A DNA stretch of 36,784 nt from Planctomycetota bacterium (GTDB taxonomy: Bacteria; Planctomycetota; UBA8742; UBA2392), in NCBI GenBank assembly GCA_020425695.1, contig JAGQRE010000024.1:1-36784 (forward strand). The letters are read 5' to 3'. The notes below the pieces were generated by a model. That model did not search any database and was not told the DNA's origin. It was given only the letters and a program-made list of their open reading frames with translations. This document shows positions 22,601-32,000 of the stretch, in pieces (the stretch's first letter is position 1; each line of letters starts with the position of its first letter). A program made the position numbers and the translations under genes.

Positions 22601-25036
22601 CTATGCGTAACCCGGCGGCTTCTTTACGCCCGGTGGCGGTGTGCTTTTCGTGTGGCGGGCAACCGCGGACGGTGGCACCAGTCGCAAGTCGAGTACAGGC
22701 TCCGTGAACTGGAACTGCCATGCAGGCCAGTCGGGGCGCTGCTCGCGCCAGGCGAAAATTCTCATCCGGTCGCGGCTCAAACCAATGACAGTCCCGTTCA
22801 GCACATCGCAGGTTCGTACCGGCTCCGGGGCTGTGAACTCGAGGGCCGTGCTGCCATCGCGGAACAGCATCGGTACCACCGGGCGCTTGATCGCAACCAG
22901 CAGGCAGCGGCGGTTGTCGCTGAGCTCCGTGGCCGCGAGGTCGCTGATGGCAGTGCCCGCGTAGAACGCAAGCACCGGCGGTTCGGTGGATTTTGGGTCC
23001 CAGACGTAAACGTCGCCGGCCGTATCAGCAATCAGTACATACTTTTCGTCGGCGGCCAGCGCTGTCACTTCGTGGCGCGTGCCCCGGTAGCGCGCCGCAA
23101 CCCGAAGCGTGCTGCCGCTGTCGTTGGTGGCCTCAAGCAGCATCACCGTCGGGCCGTTTGCAAACAGCAGGCGGTTGTCGAACACCTGCAGGTTGCGCGT
23201 TGTCGAGAACTTGCTGATGAGCTCGGGCATGACCTGCACGGCGCTGCTGTACGGCTGAAGCTGGGGCCAGCGCAGCAGACCGAACTCACTGTGTGTTGCG
23301 TAAATGAAGCCTTTGTAGAGGACGGCGGCGTTGATACCCGTACGTGCATCGACGTTCGGCCCAATGGGGTACTCGCGGTGTGCTTTCTGGTGCTCGGCCA
23401 ATGTCGTGTAGACACCGTTGCGCGCACCTGCCAACACAAGCCGCGATGCCCCTTCGCCATCAATGCGCACGCTTCGAAGGCTGCCGAGACGCCCGACGTC
23501 GTACTCTAGCGACATCAGCGTGTTGTTAAGGTTTTCCTGTTTCAGTGGATCAATGCCGAAGACACGCCGACCCGAAGCAACCAGCGCTACAGCGTCGATC
23601 TGGGGTTCAGGCGCCGTCTCTTTCTCGGCCTCAATCAGCTCTGCATCGCTGAGTTCTTCTGTGTCTGCGTCGACGAACTCTTCTGTGTCCGGGACGTGAA
23701 CAGTGGCCGATGCCATGGCCTCTGTCAGCGCCGTCCCCAGCGCCTCGTTCATGCTCTGTGCGGCGACGGACGCCACGTCCTCCTCATCGATTTCGGCCGG
23801 GCGGCGCAGCGCTTCGGTATCCTCCTGGGAGACACGAACTGAGTCGCTTTCCTTGACTTTCCCGGTATCGACTTCGTGGGACTCTTCACGTACCGGCTCA
23901 AGGCGGGGCTTTGAAATCGCCAGTTCGATTTGGCGTGCTTTCTGGGCCTCAACTTCGGCCAGTGCGGATAACTGCTCGGGCGACATGCTCTTCATCATCA
24001 GGCGATGCAGCAGATCGGCCTTCAGTTTCTCGTCGCGGATGAGATTGATGTAGACCTCAATACGGTCTTCGGACAACTCAGACTTCAGCTTCTTCACGAC
24101 CTCGACATGCTTGTCGAGCATGATCGAGTCCATCTCGAGCTTGTCGTCGAGGACCATCTTCCGCAGTGTCTTTTCAAGGCTGTGCTGTTGCTCCCGGTAC
24201 TCGGCTTCGAGCTTGTCGAGCTCCGACTTGCGCTGGAGGTCCTTGCGCTTTCGCTCGTGTTCTTTGAGCAGCCCTTCTTCGCGGGCCGAGTTGAGAAAGT
24301 CCTCAAGCTCTTGACGCGACAATTCCTGGCCGAGTTGGTCGCGCAGCATCGCGGCCTGTACTTCCTGCTTGGCGCGGTCGCGCTCGCCCTGTTGCTTGAC
24401 GTCTTCGATGCCCTGCTTGTGGCGCTCGAAGTCATCGCTGCGCACGCGACCGAGCTCAATCGACGGCTCAGCGATGCCGTTGGCTTCAAGGTCATGGCTG
24501 CAACGCTGAATAATCTTCTCACGTACCTCAGCCAGCACCTTCTCGTCATCGAGTTCTTTGGCCGAGTACTCGCCGATGACGGACTTCACGGCCGCGGCCA
24601 CGGGCTCACGCAGTTCGGTCTTCAGCAACGGCCAGTCGAAATGCCTGCGCCCCTCGACGTTGTGTTCAATGAACGCTTCGATGGCGTCACGGCGGGTGAT
24701 GTCAGGCGTAACGCTGAACTCGAAGTTCACCTGCGTTTCGAAACCATCGTTTGTCGTGCCCTGCTGCGCATTGAACGGAATTCGTACGTCGCGGTCACGA
24801 ATCAGGTGCGCGGTGAATTCGCCGCCGGTTTCTTCGCCCGGCATCAGGACCTTGGACTTGCCGCCCTTTTCCTCGATCAGCGAAACAAAGCCGGGTGGCA
24901 CGGAATACTTGCTGCCCAACAGCCCCTTCACCTGCTCAGACTTCACGCGCAGGTAAACGGTGTTGGCGGTGGGGGTTACAGGGTCGCGCTGGAAGCGCTC
25001 ACTTTCCCCGTATTGTTTTTCGACGAACTCTTCCAT
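22601..25036 (-). CDS. SPFH-domain / coiled-coil / beta-propeller fusion protein
   Basis: This 811-residue protein combines three parts. Residues ~40-210 resemble an SPFH (stomatin/flotillin, band 7) domain: VPPGFVSLIEEKGGKSKVLMPGEE, FETQVNFEFSVTPD and the helical end VLAEVREKIIQRCSHDLEANGI. Residues ~205-340 are a strongly charged coiled coil (DRAKQEVQAAMLRDQLGQEL, then KRKDLQRKSELDKLEAEY). After an acidic linker (~370-480), residues ~485-795 show repeated strand-turn patterns ending in W-x-P or D-x-x-G, typical of a WD40-like beta-propeller (YVLIADTAGDVYVWDPKS is the clearest blade). No signal peptide or membrane helix is seen, so a cytosolic oligomer, perhaps attached to the membrane, is likely. 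A DUF309 and an acyltransferase gene follow on the same strand. I know no characterised protein with this exact layout. Confidence 0.72.
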   Translation of the reverse strand: MEEFVEKQYGESERFQRDPVTPTANTVYLRVKSEQVKGLLGSKYSVPPGFVSLIEEKGGKSKVLMPGEETGGEFTAHLIRDRDVRIPFNAQQGTTNDGFETQVNFEFSVTPDITRRDAIEAFIEHNVEGRRHFDWPLLKTELREPVAAAVKSVIGEYSAKELDDEKVLAEVREKIIQRCSHDLEANGIAEPSIELGRVRSDDFERHKQGIEDVKQQGERDRAKQEVQAAMLRDQLGQELSRQELEDFLNSAREEGLLKEHERKRKDLQRKSELDKLEAEYREQQHSLEKTLRKMVLDDKLEMDSIMLDKHVEVVKKLKSELSEDRIEVYINLIRDEKLKADLLHRLMMKSMSPEQLSALAEVEAQKARQIELAISKPRLEPVREESHEVDTGKVKESDSVRVSQEDTEALRRPAEIDEEDVASVAAQSMNEALGTALTEAMASATVHVPDTEEFVDADTEELSDAELIEAEKETAPEPQIDAVALVASGRRVFGIDPLKQENLNNTLMSLEYDVGRLGSLRSVRIDGEGASRLVLAGARNGVYTTLAEHQKAHREYPIGPNVDARTGINAAVLYKGFIYATHSEFGLLRWPQLQPYSSAVQVMPELISKFSTTRNLQVFDNRLLFANGPTVMLLEATNDSGSTLRVAARYRGTRHEVTALAADEKYVLIADTAGDVYVWDPKSTEPPVLAFYAGTAISDLAATELSDNRRCLLVAIKRPVVPMLFRDGSTALEFTAPEPVRTCDVLNGTVIGLSRDRMRIFAWREQRPDWPAWQFQFTEPVLDLRLVPPSAVARHTKSTPPPGVKKPPGYA

Positions 25037-25095
25037 CTGTTCCCAGTCTACAGCGCGGTTCGCCCTTGGAAATGGGCGTTTGACCGCTGCCTCTT

Positions 25096-25127
25096 ATTAC
25101 GGGAACGAGCTTTTCGGTTTCCGTAAT
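25096..25127. repeat. inverted repeat in the divergent SPFH/secreted-protein promoter region
   Basis: Arms attacgggaa (25096-25105) and tttccgtaat (25118-25127) can pair over ten positions (nine Watson-Crick pairs and one G-T) around a 12-base spacer. It lies between two divergent genes (ends at 25036 and 25176), so it could be an operator or a leader hairpin. Confidence 0.4.
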
Positions 25128-25175
25128 CCGATCTCGCGTCACAATCGTACAACAAAGGTACCCGTTGGAGAGCCC

Positions 25176-26246
25176 ATGCGCGTCTGCCTGTCTTTATTGT
25201 CCGTATTTATGTTGGCGTCGGTCACTCTGGCCCAGAACGCCGACGTGGCACCGTTCGAATGGAAGTTATCCGGTGACAGCGTCGAGAACTTCAGCATGGA
25301 GTTCGTCGCCAACCACACGACCGACCAGTCAACGCCCAAGGGGACCGTACTGGCCTACGCCGCCTTCAGCGATAACCGCGAATCAACCGCTAAGATGATG
25401 AAGGCGGTAGGGCGAAAGTGGGACGCGGCCGTGCGCAAGTCACTGAGCAAGTACGAGAAAGAACTACTGACGGCGGACGCCATTGAAGACATCTCGAATC
25501 ACCAGAATAACCCTTCAGCAACTGATGCCGAAGTGAAGCAGATACTTGGGGCAACGAAGGTTACGGGCGAGGCCGCGGACAAGGAGGGTTTGTCCTGGGT
25601 GACGACCACGCAGCCGGTCGAAGTTCGCCAGCGTCAGCCGGGCACAGAGAAATGGACCAGCACCACGCAAGAACTGAAGCGCAAGTTCGCGTGCAAGAAG
25701 GGCGAGGATGGCAGGTGGCGCATCATGAAGATCGAGCAGAACGGGCAGGAAGACTACAGCATGTTGCTGTTTGTGCTGTACGCCCAGAAGCTCGACGCCA
25801 GTGCCAAACCGGTACCGGCCGCGGACACGACGACTGCCAAGGGCGCCGCGAAATCACTGTTTGAATCCTTGCTGGCCCGACGTGCGCAACTCGATACCAC
25901 CGTGCATGCGAAAGGGCTCGACGATTGGCTTGGCTTCCTGAAGCCGCTGTTCACGGAGACGTACGTTAAAACGCAGGATGAGCTGGCGTCGCAGTGGATC
26001 GAGCAGAAAGCCGTAGAAGCGCCACGCGAAGTCGAAAGCGTGACGGATGCTGACGGCGGGCTGAAGGTCGTCAAGTTCAAGCCGCGAGACCAGTGGACGG
26101 GGGCGATCGAAGTGTATGTCAAGAAGATCGACGGCTCGTGGCGTGTGGCACGCGCCAGCTATCAGGAACTCAGCACGAACGAGAAGGGCAAGATCGGCTG
26201 GGTCGAGATGGACGAGCCGAACCTGTACAAACTTGCGAACCGCTAG
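25176..26246 (+). CDS. secreted protein of unknown function, paralogue 1
   Basis: This 356-residue protein has a signal peptide (MRVCLSLLSVFMLASVTLAQ, cleavage before NADV) and a soluble alpha/beta domain. I do not recognise the family. It shares with the next gene the opening KLSGDSVENFSMEF...STPKGTVLAYAAF and the general plan of a long charged middle and a C-terminal region ending in a strand-rich KVVKFKPRDQWTGAIEVYVKKIDGSWRVARASY; the short GSWRV block recalls NTF2-like/DUF4440 proteins, but that is weak. The ATG at 25176 with a GGAG site seven bases before it is the start; the open frame continues upstream to 24960 but overlaps the divergent gene and lacks a signal peptide. It should act outside the cytoplasm. 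The two paralogues stand 70 bases apart. Confidence 0.75.
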   Translation: MRVCLSLLSVFMLASVTLAQNADVAPFEWKLSGDSVENFSMEFVANHTTDQSTPKGTVLAYAAFSDNRESTAKMMKAVGRKWDAAVRKSLSKYEKELLTADAIEDISNHQNNPSATDAEVKQILGATKVTGEAADKEGLSWVTTTQPVEVRQRQPGTEKWTSTTQELKRKFACKKGEDGRWRIMKIEQNGQEDYSMLLFVLYAQKLDASAKPVPAADTTTAKGAAKSLFESLLARRAQLDTTVHAKGLDDWLGFLKPLFTETYVKTQDELASQWIEQKAVEAPREVESVTDADGGLKVVKFKPRDQWTGAIEVYVKKIDGSWRVARASYQELSTNEKGKIGWVEMDEPNLYKLANR

Positions 26247-26316
26247 GCACCCAGTAGACGGGGGACACGACTGTCTAAAAAAGTACTCTCTGTGACTCAA
26301 CTTACGGAGAATACGA

Positions 26317-27426
26317 ATGCGCAAAGTCCTGACAGTTGCCGTGGCAGCACTGCTTCTGCTTGTCTCAGCCCACGCGGAAGACAACCCCGCACCAAAGTTG
26401 GGCTTCAAGACGTCTGGCGACAGCGTTTATGACTTCAAGACCGAGGTCCTGCTGGAGAACGCGCCGGACACGTCCACGCCCGCCGGCGTAGTCCTGTACT
26501 GGTCCGGCATCGCGAACAGCACCAAGAACTATGACGATCCGCCGACTGCGCCTGAGATTCGTTACGACGAGTTGAAATCCAGGGCGATGGTCGAGTTCGA
26601 AAACCAGTTGCTCAGCAAGGCGCTGGGCGAAGCAGTCAGTAAGTTACGCAACGAGACTGGTGAACGCGAAAGCCGCTACCAGAGTAAGCGCTCGGCTGCG
26701 GTGATCGATAGTGAAGAAAAGCAGGAGGACGGCAGCGTCGTAATCGTTACCAGCCAGAAAAGAGAGTCGCGCTACAAGAACAATGACGATGAGTGGGAAA
26801 CCAGTGAGGAACAGCCCACATACTTCCGCTACCAATTGCTGACGAGTGAGGACGGAACCTGGCGTATCAACCGGGTTGAGCGCGGTCGTGCGCCACGTGA
26901 CGCCAAGGAAAGCGAGAAGACCATCAGTTGGGACAGCTATCGCAACAGTGGGCTCGAATTCGCCTACGAGTTTTCCAAGTCAGAGGATGCCGAGCTGACC
27001 AAGCCCGAGCTGAAGACCGGTACGCCGGAGGAAGCCGCGCTGAGCTTCGCCAATAATCTGCGTAGTTTTCACGACGATATCGACATGCATTTCTTCGGCG
27101 TGCTGTGGCAGGGTTTGTCAAACGCCACCGAGCGCTTGTTCACGAAGGAATACATCGAAGGCGTACACAAGAGCAGTGACGAGCGCTCGGCCAAGTACCC
27201 GCCGAAAGAGAAACATCTTGCAAGCGTCGAGGAAGTCAAGGACAAGGCAGATAACGCCGCTACGGTCGTGTTCAAGCTGCCCGATTCGAAGGCCAGCGAC
27301 AAGCTGGTAGTTAAAGTCGTGAAGGAAGGCGAGTCGTGGCGCGTAAACGAAGTAGGCACGCTCCGCGACGCCGGCACCGAGAAGGAATCCTACGAGCCCA
27401 AAGAAGACATCTACCGCCGCTGGTAG
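26317..27426 (+). CDS. secreted protein of unknown function, paralogue 2
   Basis: This 369-residue protein is the tandem paralogue of the preceding gene. A signal peptide (MRKVLTVAVAALLLLVSAHA, cleaved before EDNP) is followed by KTSGDSVYDFKTEV and TSTPAGVVLYWSGIA, which align with the same blocks of paralogue 1. The middle is highly charged (ESRYQSKRSAAV, EKQEDGSVVIVTS) and the end carries KLVVKVVKEGESWRVNEVGTL, again matching the paralogue's GSWRV block. No enzyme motif is seen. A Shine-Dalgarno (GGAG, eight bases before the ATG) supports the start. It ends just before a short stem-loop. Both proteins are likely periplasmic or outer-surface. They may be recent duplicates that diverged in the charged middle. 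Confidence 0.75.
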   Translation: MRKVLTVAVAALLLLVSAHAEDNPAPKLGFKTSGDSVYDFKTEVLLENAPDTSTPAGVVLYWSGIANSTKNYDDPPTAPEIRYDELKSRAMVEFENQLLSKALGEAVSKLRNETGERESRYQSKRSAAVIDSEEKQEDGSVVIVTSQKRESRYKNNDDEWETSEEQPTYFRYQLLTSEDGTWRINRVERGRAPRDAKESEKTISWDSYRNSGLEFAYEFSKSEDAELTKPELKTGTPEEAALSFANNLRSFHDDIDMHFFGVLWQGLSNATERLFTKEYIEGVHKSSDERSAKYPPKEKHLASVEEVKDKADNAATVVFKLPDSKASDKLVVKVVKEGESWRVNEVGTLRDAGTEKESYEPKEDIYRRW

Positions 27427-27443
27427 GTTCTCGTTTCAGGCGA

Positions 27444-27470
27444 CAACGCCCCTGCGCCAGCGGGGCGTTG
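27444..27470 (+). terminator. stem-loop terminator between convergent genes
   Basis: A perfect 9-bp stem (caacgcccc at 27444-27452 with ggggcgttg at 27462-27470) with a 9-base loop stands between the stop of the secreted protein gene and the convergent gene end at 27472. The following ttcatt is only moderately T-rich, so it is a weak intrinsic terminator. Confidence 0.6.
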
Positions 27471-27471
27471 T

Positions 27472-28881
27472 TCATTCAATCGGCTCTGCCATCGCTTCCT
27501 CGAGTTGCAAAGCAAACTCTTGATGCAGGTTCCAGGCAATCTGCCTCTTCTCCCGGTCGATATCGCGTTTATCAGGTTCAGGATAGCCGAGCGCCCAGGT
27601 GGCAGTCTTTGTCAACTTGCCACCCTCATCCCAGAAGCGCTGCTCGCCGTGAACAACTCCAAACACTCTTGTGTACACTTCCTGCAATTGGCCGTTCGGG
27701 TACCTAAAAGACTCAAGCCTGCGCCCGGGCTCGCCTGTGTCTCTCACTTCTGCCGTGCGGTCGAGTATGTAGTTGGGTGTGATATCGAAAACTTCATAAT
27801 CTTGATGCTGTAGAATGCTGCCGTCCTGATACCACTTCCACGGCCCGAATCTCTCACCTTTCCAATAGAACCCGGACACGCGAAGATGTCCCTTGTCGTT
27901 CCATTCCCGCCACCTCCCGTGCTTCGTTCCTCGCCAGAAGTGAGCCTCGCGTCTGAGTACGCCTGCGGCGTCGGTGTACTCTACCCTGCCGTTCCACCAC
28001 CCATCCTTCTTCGAACCACTGGCGGTGAACCCCGTCGGCGCATCGGATTCGACTGTGGGGCCTTGCGCCTGTTCCGGTTGAGCTGCGAGCAGCACGAGCA
28101 GGAAGACTCCAATAGCTAAAGGGACCGCAACAGACCTGATCGCCTTCCAGTACCAGCGCCCGGTTCTCTGGCGCCGGTTCAGAACGACCGTCAGAATTCC
28201 CGTCGGCACGCATAGCGCCGCCAGCCACGGGTAGATGACCGGAATGTCTGTCCCATGCAAGTCCCACATTGGAGTCCAGGACAGCACATGGCTAAAGGAC
28301 TGATGGAAACCGTACCAGGTTGCTCCGATCCAAGTGGCAATGGACAGGCCGAGCATACTCCGCCTTAACCAGTGGCGACGCTTCGGAATGCTGAGTGAAA
28401 ATCGGTCAACGATATCTGCGATGATCCAACAGAGTGCGACGGGGACAAGCACCATAAGGGTAGGCTCAAGGCTAAATGGGTTCGGGCTAGTCAGGAAGGC
28501 GTACCTGTGCGCAGCGCCCTCGAAGACGGCGGGTTTTCGCCAGATAATGCTCAGGGAAATGAGCGAGGCGCACAACAACCCTACACCCGACAGCGCTGAG
28601 AAAGTACGGCGGGACTGCATTGCCAGTATCAAGGCAACCCATACGGCGATCATCATCCCCGGGTGTCCCAAGTCGGCAATGTAGTAACTGAGGTTGTCCC
28701 AGTAGTCTGGACCTCCCGGTGCGGTCTCGGGTACTGCGTTTCGAAAGAACATGAGGGAGATGTTCTGAAGTGCCAAAACAAGTCCCGCAGCGAACAAACC
28801 TGTCGCCAGTCCCTTAAAGGCAGCGGCTCCCACTGGAGAACGGCACCACTTCAGCAGAGTTGACTCGCTGATTGGCTTCAT
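27472..28881 (-). CDS. multi-pass membrane protein with C-terminal MORN-like repeats
   Basis: The 469-residue protein has about eight hydrophobic helices in its first ~275 residues (for example AAFKGLATGLFAAGLVLALQ and HPGMMIAVWVALILAMQ). The soluble C-terminal part (~295-440) has repeats of the W-x-x-G-x-x-x-G-x-W form: WWNGRVEYTDAAGVLRREAHF, WRGTKHGRWREWNDKGHLRV, YWKGERFGPWKWYQDGSILQ and HGEQRFWDEGGKL. This is the MORN/YwqK-type repeat. Such repeats occur in proteins that bind lipids, and in an antitoxin-like family from Bacillus; neither role can be inferred here. A good Shine-Dalgarno (AGGAAG, five bases from the ATG) supports the start. It stands alone and convergent to the secreted proteins. 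Function unknown. Confidence 0.72.
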   Translation of the reverse strand: MKPISESTLLKWCRSPVGAAAFKGLATGLFAAGLVLALQNISLMFFRNAVPETAPGGPDYWDNLSYYIADLGHPGMMIAVWVALILAMQSRRTFSALSGVGLLCASLISLSIIWRKPAVFEGAAHRYAFLTSPNPFSLEPTLMVLVPVALCWIIADIVDRFSLSIPKRRHWLRRSMLGLSIATWIGATWYGFHQSFSHVLSWTPMWDLHGTDIPVIYPWLAALCVPTGILTVVLNRRQRTGRWYWKAIRSVAVPLAIGVFLLVLLAAQPEQAQGPTVESDAPTGFTASGSKKDGWWNGRVEYTDAAGVLRREAHFWRGTKHGRWREWNDKGHLRVSGFYWKGERFGPWKWYQDGSILQHQDYEVFDITPNYILDRTAEVRDTGEPGRRLESFRYPNGQLQEVYTRVFGVVHGEQRFWDEGGKLTKTATWALGYPEPDKRDIDREKRQIAWNLHQEFALQLEEAMAEPIE

Positions 28882-28986
28882 GTGAGCTTCCTAGGGGATA
28901 TCAGGGTCACTAGAGTCTACCATGTGCCGCAACGCCATACCGACAGTTCTGTCGACGGTCCGATGCGTGAACCACGTCGTTAATGC

Positions 28987-29015
28987 AAAAAGCCCCCGTT
29001 TTTCACGGGGGCTTT
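28987..29015 (-). terminator. Rho-independent terminator of the alpha-2-macroglobulin gene
   Basis: Read on the minus strand, a perfect 10-bp stem (arms 29006-29015 and 28989-28998, loop of seven) overlaps and is followed by a run of five T (28991-28987). It starts 19 bases after the stop of the large minus-strand gene. Nothing else is seen in 28882-28986. Confidence 0.9.
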
Positions 29016-29034
29016 GCCTGCTGGTGCCCAGCGC

Positions 29035-32000
29035 TTACCTGTCTGCGATTGTTACTTTCCATTCTTCGCTGTTTGCCCTTACTTCGGCGACGTACATGCT
29101 TCCGCCTTGGGTTGGCAGGGCGCTGAACGTGCCGGGGATTTCGCACCTGAGTTGGTACTTCAGGCGCGCTGTTCCTTGAGGCATGTAGCTTACGAAGAAG
29201 GCCACTCGGTCGTCTCGTAACTCAACGTTCTGGCACAGACCGCCGGCGTAGCCCTGGCCTGAACGCAGTGCCACAGGCTCGCAGCCGGCCGGCTTGAAGT
29301 CCTCGAACGCCAGATACTCGTAGTCGTTCTTGGCTTCGAGGTTCAGCTCGACTTCGATCTTGTCGCCACTCAGCAACTTGGCGCCGTCTTCAAGCAGCAC
29401 GCGGTCGTACGTCACGCGCTTTTCCTTGTGCGTGCTGGTGGTGCCGTCGTCGTTGCGCTTGGTGACGTCTACTTCTTCGATCTTCTCAACCAGCTTGTAG
29501 TACTTGCGATCAATGGCGATCTCGTTGCCGCTGGCCTTCAGGTGGTCTTCCTTGCTGAAGTAGCTCAGGAAGCTGCTGAAGTAGACCTTGCCTTCGCCTT
29601 CGCGCACGATTTCAAACGTGTGCTTGCCCGGCGTCAGGCGCTGGCTGTTGAGGCGCAGGTTGGTCTGCAGCGCGAAGATGTTCTGCGGCGTGACCTCCCA
29701 CTTGTGAATTGCCTCGCCGTCCATCTTCACGGTGACGGTGTAGTCGCGGCTAAGCTCACCGGTCGCCTTTGCATACGCCATCAGTGCGCTGACCGCATGG
29801 CTGGTGTCCTTGGTGCTGTTCCAGCGTGAGCCCTTGCGGTTTTGGGCAAGCCAGCGCACGTGCTTGTCGAGGAACTTGTTCTGCGGGTCGACCATCACGA
29901 AGGCCTGCATCACGAAGGCGTTGGTTTCGATCTTGTCGTTGTACCACCACCAGTAATCGTTGCCGCCTTCCCACCACACGGTGCCGTGTTCGATGTCTTC
30001 CTTGCGGTAGTCTTCGATGTTGCTGATCAGGATCTGGGCGCGTTCCTTGTCGCCCGCCAGAAACTCGGCCATGCAGACCATGGCGCGGCTCTGGTGGGTC
30101 AGGTCGTCGCGGCGGTTGTAGATCAGGTCAAGCAATTCCTTGTCAGCTGCACCCGCGTAGGACAGCACGTAGGCGATGTAGGCCACGCGGTGAACACTCT
30201 TTTCTTTGCGGGCCACTGACCCCAGGAACTTCACGGCACGGTCAAGCATGCTGACGTCGAACGGTACGCCGGCTGCTTTGGCGGTCTGCAACCCGTACAC
30301 AACGTAGGCTGTCATGTAGGTGTCGCTCTGGCCGCCCTGCCACCAGCCCCAGCCACCATCGCTGTGCTGGAAGATACCCAGGCGCTTGAGACCGTACTCG
30401 ATGATGCTGTTCATGGTCTGCGTGTTGAAGACCGGGTTACGTTTATACCAGTAGGCGGCCTGCGGGTTCACGCCCTCGTAGTCAAGCTGGGCGCGGCGCT
30501 TGCCGACTTCTTCAAGGCTGATGCCCGCGTCCTGCAGGGTCTTGCGAACGATCACGGCCGGCAGGAAGCGCGACATGGTCTGCTCAACGCAGCCATAGGG
30601 GAACTCAAGCAGGTACGGAAGGGCGTCCATCGCCAGGGCCGCGACGCTGGGTGAGAGCTGCAGGTCGAGGTTGGTCTGTTCCGGGTCAAGCTTCTCGGGC
30701 AACTCAACGGTGAACTGCTGCGACGTTTCGCCGTCATTGATGACGGCCGTGGTCGCCTGGTACATCTCCGCGCCACGTACCTTGCACGGATAGCCCTTTT
30801 CCGTCGCGTCGGATTCGATTTCGCTGAGTGCAAGCAAGCGGATCTTGAACTCACCGGCGCCGGTCATGCGTACGCGCCAGTCAACACGCAACTCGCCGTT
30901 GGCGGGCACGGTCACGTTCTGGACGTCCGGCGTTTCCGGGAACAGTTCATAGCTGCAGAACCCGGCCTTTTCGGTGTCGGTTGCCGTGTCCATCGGGTTC
31001 AGCATCAGCATCGCCTTCACGGCAACTGCCGTGTCGTAGCGGTTCATGATGATGCCCGACAGCGTGACGACGTCGCCTTCAACGAAGAAGCGCGGGGCTT
31101 GGTCTCGGATGATGAGGTTCTTCTTGGTTTTCACGCTATGGAAGGCCTCACCAACTTTCGCGACGGCTGTGATGCCGTGGGCGGTGATCTTCCAGTCGGT
31201 CAGGTTGTCCGGGAAATCAACATCAACGGTTGCCTTGCCGTCCGGCCCGGTCGTGACCTGGTGGCTGTAAAAGACGCTGTCCTTGAAGTTGCTGCGGATG
31301 CGCGGCGTGGCTGCGCCTGATTCGTTTGCGACCTCGTCCAGCGATTTCTCAAGGCTTTCGAGTTTCTTGTCTGCATTGGCCTTGGGTGATTCGGCGGCTG
31401 AGTCTTCGAGCTCACCGCCCCAGTCGTCGCCGCCTGACTCTTCGCTGGGTGCTCCGGGTGCGGAGCCACCACGCGCACGTCGGAAAGATTTCCCGCCTCC
31501 AAGCCCGAGTTCTCCATCCTCGTTCGACGAGTTCGCATCACGTTCAACCTCGGAGCGATCACTATCAAACCCCCGGGCGAACTTATCGGATTTGCTTTCT
31601 TTTGTTTTCGCCTGCTCTTCGTCGAAGTTGAACGAATGACGTTCCCAGTTGATCCAGTCGCGCACGCCATAACCGAGCGGCGCACCGAACCAGCGGTAGT
31701 CTTCGTACTTCTGGCGGTCCCACAGAACGTTCGCAACAGACGTGTTGTAGCTGTTGGAGTAGTTCAGGCGATAGCTGCGGCGGTCGCCATAGAAGTGCTT
31801 GATGATGTTCGGTGTGCGGTCCGGCATGATGTACTCAATGGACCGGTCGTAGATGCTCAACGCGAACTCGGCCTGCACCGGCTTGCCGTCTTTGTCTTTG
31901 GCCGTGACGGTGACCTGGCCCTTTTCGCCGGGCTGGTACCAGTCTTTGTCGCTGCTGACTTCAACCTGCAGGAACTGGTCAACCGGTGGCACGAACAGTT

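Noticed and set aside
22517-23509. Plus-strand open frame of 330 codons
   Set aside because: Antisense to the propeller part of the fusion gene; composition is of a shadow frame.
24005-25126. Long plus-strand open frame of 373 codons
   Set aside because: It is antisense to the SPFH-fusion gene, whose domains are recognisable, and has no ribosome-binding site or protein-like motif.
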